DNA of 64,000 nucleotides from contig NZ_LZKJ01000088.1 of the NCBI RefSeq assembly GCF_001672775.1, positions 1 to 64,000 of the forward strand. Reading direction: 5' to 3'. The notes under the pieces are model-generated. The model was not told where the DNA came from. It saw nothing but the letters and a program-made list of their open reading frames with translations, and ran no database searches. The DNA comes from Mycobacterium kyorinense (GTDB lineage Bacteria > Actinomycetota > Actinomycetes > Mycobacteriales > Mycobacteriaceae). Each line of letters starts with the position of its first letter. Within the stretch, counting starts at the first letter, position 1. Of the stretch, positions 20,435 to 29,575 are shown one piece after another. The position numbers and the translations under genes were made by a program.

Positions 20435-21619
20435 ATGAACAACCGCGGTACCGGTCGCGGCGTACTTCAACAGCCGGCCCCGTCGGCGCAATCGCAAGGT
20501 CCGCCGCCGCGGCGCCGGCCTTCGCCGGGCCGACAGGTTCGGCCAACACGGTCCGCGCCGGGCGCCGTGTCACAGCCCCGAGACGACACCCCCACCTACC
20601 GGCCGCCGTCGCCGGCGGACACCCGCGCGACGGTACCGGTGATCCGGGCGCAGCCGCCTGTAGTTGATCGGCCGGCGCCTAGCCCCGTCGCCCCTGACAG
20701 CCGCCCAGACCACGACACCCCGGCCCCGGCCAAACGCGACTGGCGGAGCCTGCTGGTCCGACTGACGCCGACCGACAGCAGCCCCGGCAAAACCCGCACC
20801 GACGAACCCGCGCTGCGCACCCGAATCCGGGCATCGGTGGACAGCCCATTTCCGATCGCGGTTCTCAACCTCAAGGGCGGTGTCGGCAAGACCGTCGTCG
20901 TCGAGGCACTGGGCTCGACGTTCGCCGACGCCCGCGACGACCACGTCCTGGCGGCGGATCTCGACGCCGGCGGTCTGGCCGATCGTCATGGCCATCGCAA
21001 CTCGCTGAACCTGGTCGACTTACTCGCCGATCGCTCGGTCACGCAGTATCCGGACCTGCGAGCTCACACCTACCAAAACAGTGCTGGTTTAGAGGTTTTG
21101 GGAATCCCCGATTACGCGTACAGCGATTGGCGAATCGACCGCGACCACGTTGTCAAGGCGTTCTCGCTACTGCGGCAACATTATTCGGTGATGCTGATCG
21201 ACTGCGGGCGGGACCTGAAATCGGGTGTGACGGAGGCAGTTCTGCGCGAGGCACGAGCGCTGGTGGTGGTCACCAGCGCTTCCGTCGACGCGATCAAGAA
21301 GACCCGAACCACCATGCAGTGGCTGGCAAACAACGAGTATCGGAAACTGATCGAGGCGACGGTCCTGGCGGTCAACCACACCGAGCCAGGAAAGCCGGGC
21401 CCCGTCGTGAGCAAAGAATTGCAGCAGTTGGCCGGGCGGTTCCCGTCCGAACGCGTGGTGGAGCTGCCGTTTGATCGGCACGTGCATGAGGGCAAAGAGA
21501 TCACCCTGCAGCGGTTGAGCCGGGAGAGCAGGCGGCGCTACCTGCAGATGGCGGCCTCGCTGGCCGACCTGTTCCCCACCGCCGGCGACGCAACGACGTT
21601 CGACACCGATTTCCGCTGA
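20435..21619 (+). CDS. MinD/ParA-like ATPase with proline-rich N-terminus (EspI-like)
   Basis: A 394-residue protein. Residues 1-100 are low-complexity, rich in Pro, Arg and Gln. From about 138 is a MinD-type domain with the deviant Walker A NLKGGVGKT (K147, K152), VLAADLDAGGLADR and MLIDCGRDLKSGVTE. The same architecture is found in EspI (Rv3876) and related ESX-linked ATPases, where it regulates type VII secretion. No ESX genes are near, so this is an orphan; target and partner are unknown. It is inserted between pfkA and gatB and is followed by a zinc-finger gene after a palindrome. Confidence 0.82.
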   Translation: MNNRGTGRGVLQQPAPSAQSQGPPPRRRPSPGRQVRPTRSAPGAVSQPRDDTPTYRPPSPADTRATVPVIRAQPPVVDRPAPSPVAPDSRPDHDTPAPAKRDWRSLLVRLTPTDSSPGKTRTDEPALRTRIRASVDSPFPIAVLNLKGGVGKTVVVEALGSTFADARDDHVLAADLDAGGLADRHGHRNSLNLVDLLADRSVTQYPDLRAHTYQNSAGLEVLGIPDYAYSDWRIDRDHVVKAFSLLRQHYSVMLIDCGRDLKSGVTEAVLREARALVVVTSASVDAIKKTRTTMQWLANNEYRKLIEATVLAVNHTEPGKPGPVVSKELQQLAGRFPSERVVELPFDRHVHEGKEITLQRLSRESRRRYLQMAASLADLFPTAGDATTFDTDFR

Positions 21620-21626
21620 ATCTCTA

Positions 21627-21660
21627 GCCGTTACGTAACACTTAACTGTAACGTAACGGC
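21627..21660. promoter_or_regulatory. Near-perfect palindrome abutting zinc-finger start codon
   Basis: GCCGTTACGTAAC (21627-21639), 8-nt loop, GTAACGTAACGGC (21648-21660): 12 of 13 bases pair. It ends one base before the ATG at 21662, leaving no room for a ribosome-binding site. It could be an operator over a leaderless start, or end the MinD-like gene at 21619. No T-run follows. Confidence 0.6.
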
Positions 21661-21661
21661 C

Positions 21662-22021
21662 ATGGTTGCAAGGACGTTGACCTGCGGCGTCTGCGGCATC
21701 GACTTCTGCGCTCGTTCGGACGCGATTTATTGCTCGCCGGCTTGTCGGCAGAAGGCGCACCGAGCCCGCACAGCCCGGCGACTCGGCGCACTGGCCGGCC
21801 GTCACCAGCGGGCGTTCAGCAAACCCGACGTGGCCGGCGCGATCAAACGGGCCAAGCGGGAACACGAACGGGCGCTCGATCTGCGGCGCGCCGCAACCGA
21901 CTACCTGGAACAGTGCGGCGCCGCTGCGGAGCGACGACGCGCCGAAGGTCATTCGCCGGCAAACCAGACGCACGACCGCCAACCGATCCGGACAGGGCGG
22001 GCGTGGTGGCTGCCGAACTAA
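21662..22021 (+). CDS. Small zinc-finger protein
   Basis: A 119-residue basic protein. The N-terminus has C8-x-x-C11 and C24-x-x-x-C28 in CGVCGIDFCARSDAIYCSPACRQKAHRAR, a short zinc-ribbon seen in small actinobacterial and phage proteins ending in an Arg-rich strip. The middle is a charged helix (AIKRAKREHERALDLRRAATDYLEQCGAAAERRR). DNA or RNA binding is a reasonable inference; no precise function is known to me. Its end overlaps the start of the PAS-ANTAR gene by 16 bp. There is no visible ribosome-binding site before the ATG. Confidence 0.7.
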   Translation: MVARTLTCGVCGIDFCARSDAIYCSPACRQKAHRARTARRLGALAGRHQRAFSKPDVAGAIKRAKREHERALDLRRAATDYLEQCGAAAERRRAEGHSPANQTHDRQPIRTGRAWWLPN

Positions 22022-22569
22022 ACGGTGAGACCGCTGAGACGGAGCAGGCGCTTGCCGGCGGCGCGCCGCAACGCGTCGGATCGTTCCGTTTCTACTTCGA
22101 AGACCAGCGCTGGGAATGGTCGGAGCAGGTGCAGCGCATGCACGGCTACGAGCCCGGGACAGTGACTCCCACCACGGAATTGGTGCTGTCGCACAAGCAT
22201 CCGGATGATCGGCGTGAGGTGGCCGCAACCATCGACGACATTCTGCACACGCATCGGGCGTTCAGCACCCGCCATCGCATTCTTGACACCAGCGGCACCG
22301 TGCACCATGTCGTGGTGGTGGGGGACAAGCTCATCGACGACACTGGTGCGGTCATCGGCACCCACGGCTACTACGTGGACCTCACCGCGACCTCAGGCCC
22401 GTCGCGCGACGACGACATCATCTCCGCGCGGGTCGCGGAGATCACCGGCAACCGGGCCGTCATCGAACGGGCCAAGGGGATGCTGATGCTGGTGTACGGG
22501 ATCGACGCCGACGCCGCCTTCGACCTGCTCAAGTGGCGGTCCCAAGAAACCAACGTCAAGCTGCGGTAG
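22006..22569 (+). CDS. PAS-ANTAR regulator, truncated in ANTAR by a stop
   Basis: The frame has a PAS_3-like sensor domain (SFRFYFEDQRWEWSEQVQRMHGY, LSHKHPDDR, HGYYVDLTAT) and then an ANTAR RNA-binding domain (ISARVAEITGNRAVIERAKGMLMLVYGIDADAAFDLLKWRSQETNVKLR). ANTAR proteins bind paired hairpins in nascent RNA and prevent termination. A TAG at 22567 stops it at 187 residues just before the last ANTAR turn; the same frame continues in recognisable sequence to 22710. Start is GTG 22006 or 22003, overlapping the zinc-finger gene. It may be a recent pseudogene, or a shortened but partly working protein. Confidence 0.75.
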   Translation: MAAELNGETAETEQALAGGAPQRVGSFRFYFEDQRWEWSEQVQRMHGYEPGTVTPTTELVLSHKHPDDRREVAATIDDILHTHRAFSTRHRILDTSGTVHHVVVVGDKLIDDTGAVIGTHGYYVDLTATSGPSRDDDIISARVAEITGNRAVIERAKGMLMLVYGIDADAAFDLLKWRSQETNVKLR

Positions 22570-22710
22570 CTCGCCGAGCAGGTCACCGAGGACTTCTGCG
22601 AGGCCGGGCGCGAGGCCATCCCCTCGCGATCGGCGTTCGACCATCTTCTGCTCACCGCACATGAACGGATCGTCGACTGTTCCGACGAGCAGGCGGGCGC
22701 GCCGGCCTGA
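22570..22710 (+). pseudogene. C-terminal remnant of the PAS-ANTAR gene
   Basis: In frame after the TAG at 22567-22569 there are 46 further codons (starting LAEQVTEDFCEAGRE) ending in TGA at 22708. LAEQVTEDF completes the ANTAR domain. A single base change from the expected sense codon would explain the stop. No start codon of its own is convincing. Confidence 0.75.
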
Positions 22711-22766
22711 TCTGACCCGCAGCGCCCGGCGTCGCCGGGCTCGCGGTCGTCATTAGGATCGGGGCT

Positions 22767-24269
22767 GTGACTGTTGCCGCAGCTGAGCTGCTCGACTACG
22801 ACGATGTCCTGGCACGCTACGAGCCGGTGCTCGGCTTGGAGGTGCACGTCGAGCTGTCCACGGCCACCAAGATGTTCTGCGGCTGCGCGACGGCATTCGG
22901 CGCCGAGCCGAACACCCAGGTGTGCCCGGTATGTCTGGGCCTGCCCGGCTCGCTGCCGGTGCTCAACCAAGCCGCAGTCGAGTCGGCGATCCGGATCGGA
23001 CTGGCGCTGAACTGCCAAATCGTGCCCTGGTGCCGGTTTGCTCGGAAGAACTACTTCTACCCGGACATGCCGAAGAACTACCAGATTTCTCAGTACGACG
23101 AGCCGATCGCCGTCAACGGCTACCTCGACGTGCCACTCGAAGACGGCACCACCTGGCGCGTCGAGATCGAACGCGCGCATATGGAAGAAGACACCGGCAA
23201 GCTGACGCACCTGGGCAGCGAAACCGGACGCATCGAAGGCGCTACCGGTTCGCTGATCGACTACAACCGTGCCGGCGTACCGCTGATCGAAATCGTCACC
23301 AAACCCATCGAAGGAGCCGGTGAGCGGGCCCCGCAGATCGCCCGTGCCTACGTGACAGCGTTGCGAGACTTGTTGCGTGCGTTGGGTGTTTCCGACGTGC
23401 GGATGGATCAGGGCTCCATGCGCTGCGACGCCAACGTGTCGCTCAAGCCAATCGGGGCCAGCGAATTCGGTATCCGCACCGAGACCAAGAACGTCAACTC
23501 GCTGCGAAGCGTCGAAGTCGCCGTGCGCTACGAGATGCAGCGCCAAGGCGCTGTGCTGGCGGCCGGCGGCCGGATCACCCAGGAGACTCGGCACTTCCAC
23601 GAAAGCGGTTACACAAGCCCGGGACGCACCAAGGAAACCGCCGAAGACTACCGCTATTTCCCGGAGCCGGACCTGGAACCCGTCGCGCCCGACGCCGAGC
23701 TCGTCGAGCGGCTGCGCCACACCATCCCCGAGCTGCCGTGGTTGCGCCGCAAGCAAATTCAGCAGGAGTGGGGCGTTTCCGACGAGGTGATGCGCGACCT
23801 GGTCAACGCCGGTGCCGTCGACTTGGTCATCGCGACCGTCGAACACGGCGCGCCGAGCGAGGCCGCGCGTGCGCTGTGGGGCAACTTTCTGGTGCAGAAG
23901 GCCAACGAGGCCGGCGTCGACCTCGACGAACTGGCCATCACCCCCAAGCAGGTCGCCGCGGTGATCGCGCTGGTGGACGAGGGCAAGCTGTCCAACAAGC
24001 TGGCCCGCCAAGTAATCGAGGGTGTATTGGCCGGGGAAGGCGAGCCCGAACAGGTCATGACCGCCCGAGGCTTGGCCGTGGTGCGTGACGATTCGCTGAT
24101 CCAGGCGGCGGTCGACGAGGCGCTGGCCGCCAATCCTGACGTGGCCGAAAAGATTCGCGGCGGCAAAGTCGCCGCGGCGGGTGCGATCGTCGGTGCGGTC
24201 ATGAAGGCCACCAAGGGTCAGGCCGACGCGGCGCGAGTGCGCGAGCTGGTGCTGGCCGCATGCCAGTAG
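22767..24269 (+). CDS. gatB: Aspartyl/glutamyl-tRNA amidotransferase subunit B
   Basis: The 500-residue kinase/transamidase subunit (Rv3009c homolog) that activates the mischarged aminoacyl-tRNA and receives ammonia from Gat[58 protein letters not shown] and [11 protein letters not shown] are GatB hallmarks, with the C-terminal YqeY-like helical tail ([30 protein letters not shown]) that binds the tRNA elbow. GTG start. The gap of 200 bp downstream separates it from the hyp operon. Confidence 0.97.
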   Translation: MTVAAAELLDYDDVLARYEPVLGLEVHVELSTATKMFCGCATAFGAEPNTQVCPVCLGLPGSLPVLNQAAVESAIRIGLALNCQIVPWCRFARKNYFYPDMPKNYQISQYDEPIAVNGYLDVPLEDGTTWRVEIERAHMEEDTGKLTHLGSETGRIEGATGSLIDYNRAGVPLIEIVTKPIEGAGERAPQIARAYVTALRDLLRALGVSDVRMDQGSMRCDANVSLKPIGASEFGIRTETKNVNSLRSVEVAVRYEMQRQGAVLAAGGRITQETRHFHESGYTSPGRTKETAEDYRYFPEPDLEPVAPDAELVERLRHTIPELPWLRRKQIQQEWGVSDEVMRDLVNAGAVDLVIATVEHGAPSEAARALWGNFLVQKANEAGVDLDELAITPKQVAAVIALVDEGKLSNKLARQVIEGVLAGEGEPEQVMTARGLAVVRDDSLIQAAVDEALAANPDVAEKIRGGKVAAAGAIVGAVMKATKGQADAARVRELVLAACQ

Positions 24270-24316
24270 CGCCGACTCTGGCCCTGGCTAATCGCATGCG
24301 CTAAAGCTCCACCCAC

Positions 24317-24331
24317 GCGCGTCTGACGCGC
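24317..24331. promoter_or_regulatory. Short palindrome upstream of hypF
   Basis: GCGCGTC-t-GACGCGC is a perfect 15-bp palindrome in the 200-bp gap before hypF. It may be an operator for the operon or chance in GC-rich DNA. Nothing else is recognisable in the gap. Confidence 0.3.
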
Positions 24332-24470
24332 CTACGATGGGTTTGGTCGGGGAAAGCCGTGACTGACGAAACGGTGTGATCGCGACGTGTGCTGACGGGT
24401 GGATTAATCGGTGCGGCGGAGTTCTTGAGCCGCCCGGCTGCCCACTGCCCACCGACCTGCGGCGGCTGCT

Positions 24471-26795
24471 ATGACCGGCACGCTGTTGCTGCACCCCGAC
24501 GACGTTCGGCAGCGTTTCACCGTCACCGGTGTCGTCCAGGGCGTCGGATTCCGCCCGTTCGTCCACCGCATGGCCAGCGAACTGGGTCTCGTCGGGTTCG
24601 TCGGCAACGATTCGGGTGCGGTGTTCGTCGAAGCGCAGGGCCCCGCTGCGCGCGTTGACGAATTCGGTCGCCGATTGCGATCCGAGGCGCCGCCGCTGGC
24701 GCGCATCAGCGCGGTCTCCGTCGTCGACATCCAGGCAAACGGCGATACCGGATTCCGCATTGTGGACAGCCGGATTGCCCCGGGGACCGGCACGCCGATT
24801 CCACCCGACATCGCGGTGTGCGACGAGTGCCTCGCCGAACTCTTCGACCCCGCCGACCGCCGATACCGGCACCCGTTCATCACCTGCACCAACTGCGGAC
24901 CGCGGTTCACCATCATCCGCGAACTGCCGTATGACCGTCCGGGCACCACCATGTCGAGCTTCGCCATGTGTGACCGCTGCGCCGCCGAATACCACGACCC
25001 TGCCGACCGCCGGTTCCACGCCCAGCCGATCGCCTGCCCGGATTGCGGGCCATCGCTGTGGTTGCAGCGGGGCGCCGAGCGGATACCCGGATGCGACGCG
25101 GCGCTGGCCGCCGCCCAACAGGCGCTGGCCACCGGAGCCGTCGTCGCGATCAAGGGCATCGGGGGCTACCACCTGGCCTGCGTGGTCGACGACCAAGCGG
25201 TGGTAACGGGGCTGCGGGGCCGTAAGGCCCGCGGCGCCAAGCCTTTCGCGATGTTGGTCCGAGATCTCGACGTCGCACGCCGCTACGCGCACATCGACGA
25301 CACCGAGGCCGCGATCATGCTCAGCCCGGCCCGACCGATCGTGTTGCTGCGCCGCCGCATGGACGCCCCGGTCGCCGACGCCGTCGCGCCGGGCAGCCCG
25401 CTGCTCGGAATCATGCTGCCCTACACGCCAATTCATCACCTGCTGCTGACGTCCGAACTCGACGCGCTGGTCATGACCAGTGGCAACCGTTCCGACGAAC
25501 CCATCTGTTTCACCGACGACGATGCGGCGCGCCGCCTGGCGCCGCTCTGCGACGCGGTGCTCGACCACAATCGGCCGATCCACGTGCCGTGCGACGACTC
25601 GGTGGTCCGCGTCGTCGACGGCCGCGAACTACCGATCCGCCGCTCCCGCGGCTACGCGCCGCTGCCCGTCGACCTCGGCGACGAAGGACCCTCGGTGCTG
25701 GCCGTCGGCGGGGAACTGAAGAACACTTTCTGCCTGACCGACGGTTCCCGCGCCTACCTGTCCGGGCACATCGGCGACATGGAAACCCTGGAAACCCTAC
25801 GAGCCTTCGAGCGTGCGGTGAGTCAGCTCAGCGAAATTCGTTGTCAGCCAGTGCGGTTGGCTGCCGATCTGCATCCGGGTTATCAGACCCGAAGCTGGGC
25901 CGAGGGGCACGTCGGTGAGCGCCCGCTGGATCTCGTGCAGCACCATCACGCGCACGTCGTCTCGCTGTTGGCCGAGCACGGCCGGCTCGGCGAACCCGTC
26001 ATCGGTGTCTCGTTCGACGGCACCGGCTACGGTTGCGACGCCACCATCTGGGGCGGGGAGATCCTTGCCCTCGGACCGCAGAGCCATCGGTTCACCCGGG
26101 CCGGTCACCTGCTTGCGGTGCCGCTGCCCGGCGGTGACGCCGCCGTGCGCAATCCGTGGCGCATGGCGCTGTCCCAGTTATGGACGGCCGGCATCGACTG
26201 GGCCACCGATCTGCCGCCGGTGGCCGCGGCCACCCAAGCCGAATTAGGGGTCGTCCGTTCGCAATTGGAAACCGGCGTCGGTTGCGTGCCGTGTTCGAGC
26301 ATGGGCCGGCTGTTCGACGCCGTCGCTTCCCTGCTGGGGGTGCGACACCACATCGATTACGAGGGGCAGGCCGCCATCGAACTCGAAGTGCTGGCCGAAT
26401 CCGCGCACACCCCGGCCGAACTGCGCCTGGCAGTGGGCGACGACGGGGGGATCGACCCGCGCGACATGATTCGCGCGATCGTTGCAGCCCTGCGCGCAGG
26501 TGTCGAAACCGCGTCGCTGGCAGCCGGGTTCCATCACGCGGTCGCCGTCGCGGTTGCCGAGTCGGTCGACCGGGCCGCCGGCGACGTGCGACTGGTGGGT
26601 CTTAGCGGCGGCGTCTTCCAAAACGTGCTGCTGCTGCGCGCATGCCGACAACGGTTGCAGCAGGCAGGCTTTGAGGTGTTGATCCACAGGGCGGTCCCAC
26701 CCAACGACGGTGGACTCGCACTCGGCCAGGCCGCGGTCTCGGTGCTGACCGCGCTGGCATCGCAATCCGAGCTAAGGGGGACTGATTTGACATGA
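24471..26795 (+). CDS. hypF: Hydrogenase maturation carbamoyltransferase HypF
   Basis: HypF (774 residues) makes the thiocarbamate on HypE that becomes the cyanide ligands of [NiFe]-hydrogenase. Domains in order: acylphosphatase ([18 protein letters not shown]), two zinc fingers ([32 protein letters not shown], about residues 117-198), YrdC domain ([31 protein letters not shown]), and a Kae1-like carbamoyltransfer domain ([44 protein letters not shown]). It is full length. It is first in an operon of overlapping genes; its stop overlaps the next ATG by 4 bp. Confidence 0.97.
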   Translation: MTGTLLLHPDDVRQRFTVTGVVQGVGFRPFVHRMASELGLVGFVGNDSGAVFVEAQGPAARVDEFGRRLRSEAPPLARISAVSVVDIQANGDTGFRIVDSRIAPGTGTPIPPDIAVCDECLAELFDPADRRYRHPFITCTNCGPRFTIIRELPYDRPGTTMSSFAMCDRCAAEYHDPADRRFHAQPIACPDCGPSLWLQRGAERIPGCDAALAAAQQALATGAVVAIKGIGGYHLACVVDDQAVVTGLRGRKARGAKPFAMLVRDLDVARRYAHIDDTEAAIMLSPARPIVLLRRRMDAPVADAVAPGSPLLGIMLPYTPIHHLLLTSELDALVMTSGNRSDEPICFTDDDAARRLAPLCDAVLDHNRPIHVPCDDSVVRVVDGRELPIRRSRGYAPLPVDLGDEGPSVLAVGGELKNTFCLTDGSRAYLSGHIGDMETLETLRAFERAVSQLSEIRCQPVRLAADLHPGYQTRSWAEGHVGERPLDLVQHHHAHVVSLLAEHGRLGEPVIGVSFDGTGYGCDATIWGGEILALGPQSHRFTRAGHLLAVPLPGGDAAVRNPWRMALSQLWTAGIDWATDLPPVAAATQAELGVVRSQLETGVGCVPCSSMGRLFDAVASLLGVRHHIDYEGQAAIELEVLAESAHTPAELRLAVGDDGGIDPRDMIRAIVAALRAGVETASLAAGFHHAVAVAVAESVDRAAGDVRLVGLSGGVFQNVLLLRACRQRLQQAGFEVLIHRAVPPNDGGLALGQAAVSVLTALASQSELRGTDLT

Positions 26796-27514
26796 CTACC
26801 ACCGCGATTGACCGCGGGCTGGGCGCCGAGCTGACCGCCGATCTCGCGGCCACCGCACTCACGCTGGCCCGCCGGTTCGCGGCCGGCGCCACCATGTGGT
26901 CGATAGCTCCGTCGTGGGAGCCGCATGCCTTACACATCGCGGTCGAGTTCGTGCACCCGGTGATCATGGGCAAGCGGGCACTGCCGGCGGTCGCTCTGAT
27001 CGGAGCCGACCTGGTTGATCTGGTTCGGATTTCGGTAGTGCCGGGCGACATCGTGATCGCGGTGTCGGGCGCCGACGACCCCGACGTGCGCTCGGTGATG
27101 CGCCGATGCCCGGCCTGGGGCGCCACCACCATCTGGATCGGCAGTGGCGAGCGACCCGAGGCGGGAATGGCCGACCATGTGCTGTGGCTCGACGACCCCG
27201 ACCCCAGGGTGCCGGCGACCGGCGGCTTCGTGCTGTTCTACCACCTGCTGTGGGAGTTGACCCACGTCTGCTTCGAGCATCCCGGGCTGCTGAAGGAGGA
27301 CGCCGCATGCACCGACGACGTGTGCGTCACCTGCAGCGACGAAGGTCGGCTCGGTGAAGTGGTCGCGGCGTCGACCGACGGCATGGCCGCGGTGCGCACC
27401 GCCAAGGGCGTCGAGTCCGTCGCCACCACCCTTGTCGACCCCGTCGCCGCCGGCGAGCTCGTGCTGGTGCATGCCGGCACCGCGATCAGCCGCGTTAGTG
27501 AGGAGGTGACATGA
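26792..27514 (+). CDS. SIS-like domain fused to a HypC-type domain
   Basis: A 240-residue fusion. Residues 10-165 look like a degenerate sugar-isomerase (SIS) domain ([34 protein letters not shown]). From about 170 is a HypC/HupF-type fold: [18 protein letters not shown], then [18 protein letters not shown], which matches the end of HypC. In ordinary HypC the working cysteine is residue 2; here the only candidates are internal (C173, C178, C181). A chaperone role for the Fe(CN)2CO unit or for the large subunit is inferred. A separate ordinary hypC is 1.8 kb downstream. ATGA overlaps link it to both neighbours. Confidence 0.8.
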   Translation: MTTTAIDRGLGAELTADLAATALTLARRFAAGATMWSIAPSWEPHALHIAVEFVHPVIMGKRALPAVALIGADLVDLVRISVVPGDIVIAVSGADDPDVRSVMRRCPAWGATTIWIGSGERPEAGMADHVLWLDDPDPRVPATGGFVLFYHLLWELTHVCFEHPGLLKEDAACTDDVCVTCSDEGRLGEVVAASTDGMAAVRTAKGVESVATTLVDPVAAGELVLVHAGTAISRVSEEVT

Positions 27515-28167
27515 CTGACGAGCCCACCAACTTCCTGTATCCGTTCATCGACGCCCAGGAGGACGACCCCAAGTCGCTGCTCGCCGACCTGACCGCGTCG
27601 GCGCAAGCGAAGGCGACCGAAAGCTTGAGGTTGCGCCGCTCCACGCTGGAGGAAAACACCGAACTCGTCGCCGCTGCCGCCGCCGAGATGGCAGCTCGTT
27701 TTGGCGCCGGCGGCCGGCTGTTCACCTTCGGCAATGGCGGAAGCTGTACCGATTGCACCACGTTGGCGCGGCTGTTCGCCCGCCCGCCGCTCGGAAAGCC
27801 GCTGCCCGCATGGTCATTGACCGCCGACCAGGCGATCATGACCGCGCTGGGCAACGACGTCGGGTTCGAGTTGGTGTTCGCCCGGCAGTTGATCGCCCGC
27901 GCGAAAGCCGGCGACATCGCGATCGCGATGTCGACCAGCGGCAGTTCCCCAAACCTGATGGCAGCGCTGGCCGAAGCCCGTCATCGTGACATGTACACCA
28001 TCGGCTTCGCCGGCTACGACGGCGGTGCGTTCGCGACAAGCCGGGACGTGGACGCCTGCTTTGTCGTCCACTCGCAAAGCGTGCACCGGATACAGGAGTC
28101 GCAGGCGCTGCTGGGCTATGAGCTGTGGCTGAGGGTCCACGAACAGCTGGGGGTGGGAGTGGCATGA
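27511..28167 (+). CDS. GmhA-like SIS-domain protein in the hyp operon
   Basis: A 218-residue SIS protein resembling sedoheptulose-7-phosphate (phosphoheptose) isomerase: AARFGAGGRLFTFGNGGSCTDCTTLARLF, AKAGDIAIAMSTSGSSPNLMAALAEARHRDMYTIGF and HSQSVHRIQESQALLGYELW. The sugar-phosphate loop (STSGSS) is intact. It overlaps the SIS-HypC gene upstream and hypE downstream by 4 bp each, so it is made with the hydrogenase factors and not with LPS or heptose genes. Its role in hydrogenase assembly is not established to my knowledge. Confidence 0.82.
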   Translation: MTDEPTNFLYPFIDAQEDDPKSLLADLTASAQAKATESLRLRRSTLEENTELVAAAAAEMAARFGAGGRLFTFGNGGSCTDCTTLARLFARPPLGKPLPAWSLTADQAIMTALGNDVGFELVFARQLIARAKAGDIAIAMSTSGSSPNLMAALAEARHRDMYTIGFAGYDGGAFATSRDVDACFVVHSQSVHRIQESQALLGYELWLRVHEQLGVGVA

Positions 28168-29276
28168 CTAAGTCAGCCAACGAATACTTGTCATCGGGGC
28201 CGAAATTCGCCGAAGGCGAGGTGATCGAACGGATCGAAACGTTCCGTAAACGCCGGCCCCGGCTGCTTGACGATCACGTGACGACCGCGCACGGCGCCGG
28301 TGGAAAGGCGTCGGCGGCGCTGGTGGATGCGGTGTTCATGGAGGCGTTTCGCAATCCGCTGCTGGAGTCGCTCGGCGACGGCGCAGTCCTCACGCTGCCC
28401 AGCGGCGAGCGGCTGGTCATGTCGACCGATTCGTTTGTGGTGCAGCCCAGGCGATTTCCGGGCGGCTCGATCGGTGAGCTCGCCGTGCACGGTACCGCCA
28501 ACGACCTTGCGGTCGCCGGTGCGGTGCCGCAATGGATTTCAGCGGCGTTCGTCCTCGAAGAGGGTTTTCCGATCGCGGAACTGAAGGAGATCGTCGCCGA
28601 CATGGCCGATGCGGCGTCTGCGGCAGGTGTGCAGATCGTCACCGGCGACACCAAGGTGGTGCCCAAAGGCGCCGCCGACGGCATGTTCGTCACCACCACC
28701 GGCGTCGGCGTCATCCCGGCGGACCGCCACCTGTCAGCGGAGTCGGTCCGTCCGGGCGACAAGGTACTGCTGTCCGGGTCGATGGGAGATCACGGGATGG
28801 CGGTGATGCTGGCCCGCGGCGATCTAGCCATCGAAGCCGACATCCATTCCGACACCGCGTCGGTGAGCCCGCTGGTGGAACTGCTGTTGGCTGCCGCGCC
28901 GTCCACCCGCTGGCTTCGCGACCCGACCCGCGGCGGTGTCGGGACCGTCTGCAACGAACTGGCCCAGGCCTGCGGGTTGGCGGTGGTCCTCGAAGAGGAC
29001 AAGTTGCCGATCCACCCCATGGTCAGCGGCGCCTGCGAGCTGTTGGGCATCGACCCGCTCTACGTCGCCAATGAGGGCAAGTTCGTCGCGGTCGTGGCCG
29101 CCGACGAGGCGGAGGCCGGGCTGGCCGCCCTGCGCTCGCACCCGCTTGGCGCCGAAGCGGCTGAGGTTGGGGAAATCGTCGAGGAACCCGCGGAAACCGT
29201 GGTGGTGCAAACCGGGTTCGGCGGTTCCCGGATCGTCGACATGCTTGTCGGCGACCCGCTGCCGCGGATCTGTTGA
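28164..29276 (+). CDS. hypE: Hydrogenase maturation protein HypE
   Basis: HypE (370 residues), a PurM-like ATPase, dehydrates the C-terminal thiocarboxamide made by HypF to thiocyanate and hands cyanide to HypCD. DHVTTAHGAGGKASAALV, LVMSTDSFVVQP, LAVHGTANDLAVAGA, GDTKVVPKG and DPTRGGVGTVCNELA are family motifs. It ends in the required PRIC, whose last cysteine carries the ligand. ATG 28164 overlaps the preceding gene. Confidence 0.97.
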   Translation: MTKSANEYLSSGPKFAEGEVIERIETFRKRRPRLLDDHVTTAHGAGGKASAALVDAVFMEAFRNPLLESLGDGAVLTLPSGERLVMSTDSFVVQPRRFPGGSIGELAVHGTANDLAVAGAVPQWISAAFVLEEGFPIAELKEIVADMADAASAAGVQIVTGDTKVVPKGAADGMFVTTTGVGVIPADRHLSAESVRPGDKVLLSGSMGDHGMAVMLARGDLAIEADIHSDTASVSPLVELLLAAAPSTRWLRDPTRGGVGTVCNELAQACGLAVVLEEDKLPIHPMVSGACELLGIDPLYVANEGKFVAVVAADEAEAGLAALRSHPLGAEAAEVGEIVEEPAETVVVQTGFGGSRIVDMLVGDPLPRIC

Positions 29277-29292
29277 GATAAGGAGCTCTGAA

Positions 29293-29565
29293 ATGTGTCT
29301 TGGGATTCCGGGGCGGATCGTCGAAATCACCGATGTCGACAACTATTTGGCCAAAGTCGACGTCAGCGGTGTGCAGCGCACCATCTCGGTGCGGCTGCTG
29401 GAAAAGGACATGCCTGAACCCGACGACTGGGTGCTGGTACATGTCGGTTTCGCGATGGCCAAGATCGACGAGACCGAAGCGCTGCTGACGCTTGCGGCCG
29501 TCAAGAAGCTCGGTGACGCCTATACCACCGAAATGGAAGCCTTCGATTCCTCGGCCATCGTGTGA
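29293..29565 (+). CDS. hypC: Hydrogenase assembly chaperone HypC
   Basis: A 90-residue HypC starting MCLGIPGRIVEI. Cys2 becomes N-terminal after methionine removal and holds the iron with HypD. VSGVQRTISVRLL and DDWVLVHVGFAMAKIDETEA complete the OB-like fold. It lies 16 bp after hypE with a ribosome-binding site (aaggag) before the ATG, and 10 bp before hypD. Confidence 0.97.
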   Translation: MCLGIPGRIVEITDVDNYLAKVDVSGVQRTISVRLLEKDMPEPDDWVLVHVGFAMAKIDETEALLTLAAVKKLGDAYTTEMEAFDSSAIV

Positions 29566-29575
29566 AGGGATAGCT

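Noticed and set aside
22371..24011. A 546-codon minus-strand frame over gatB
   Set aside because: Antisense to full-length gatB.
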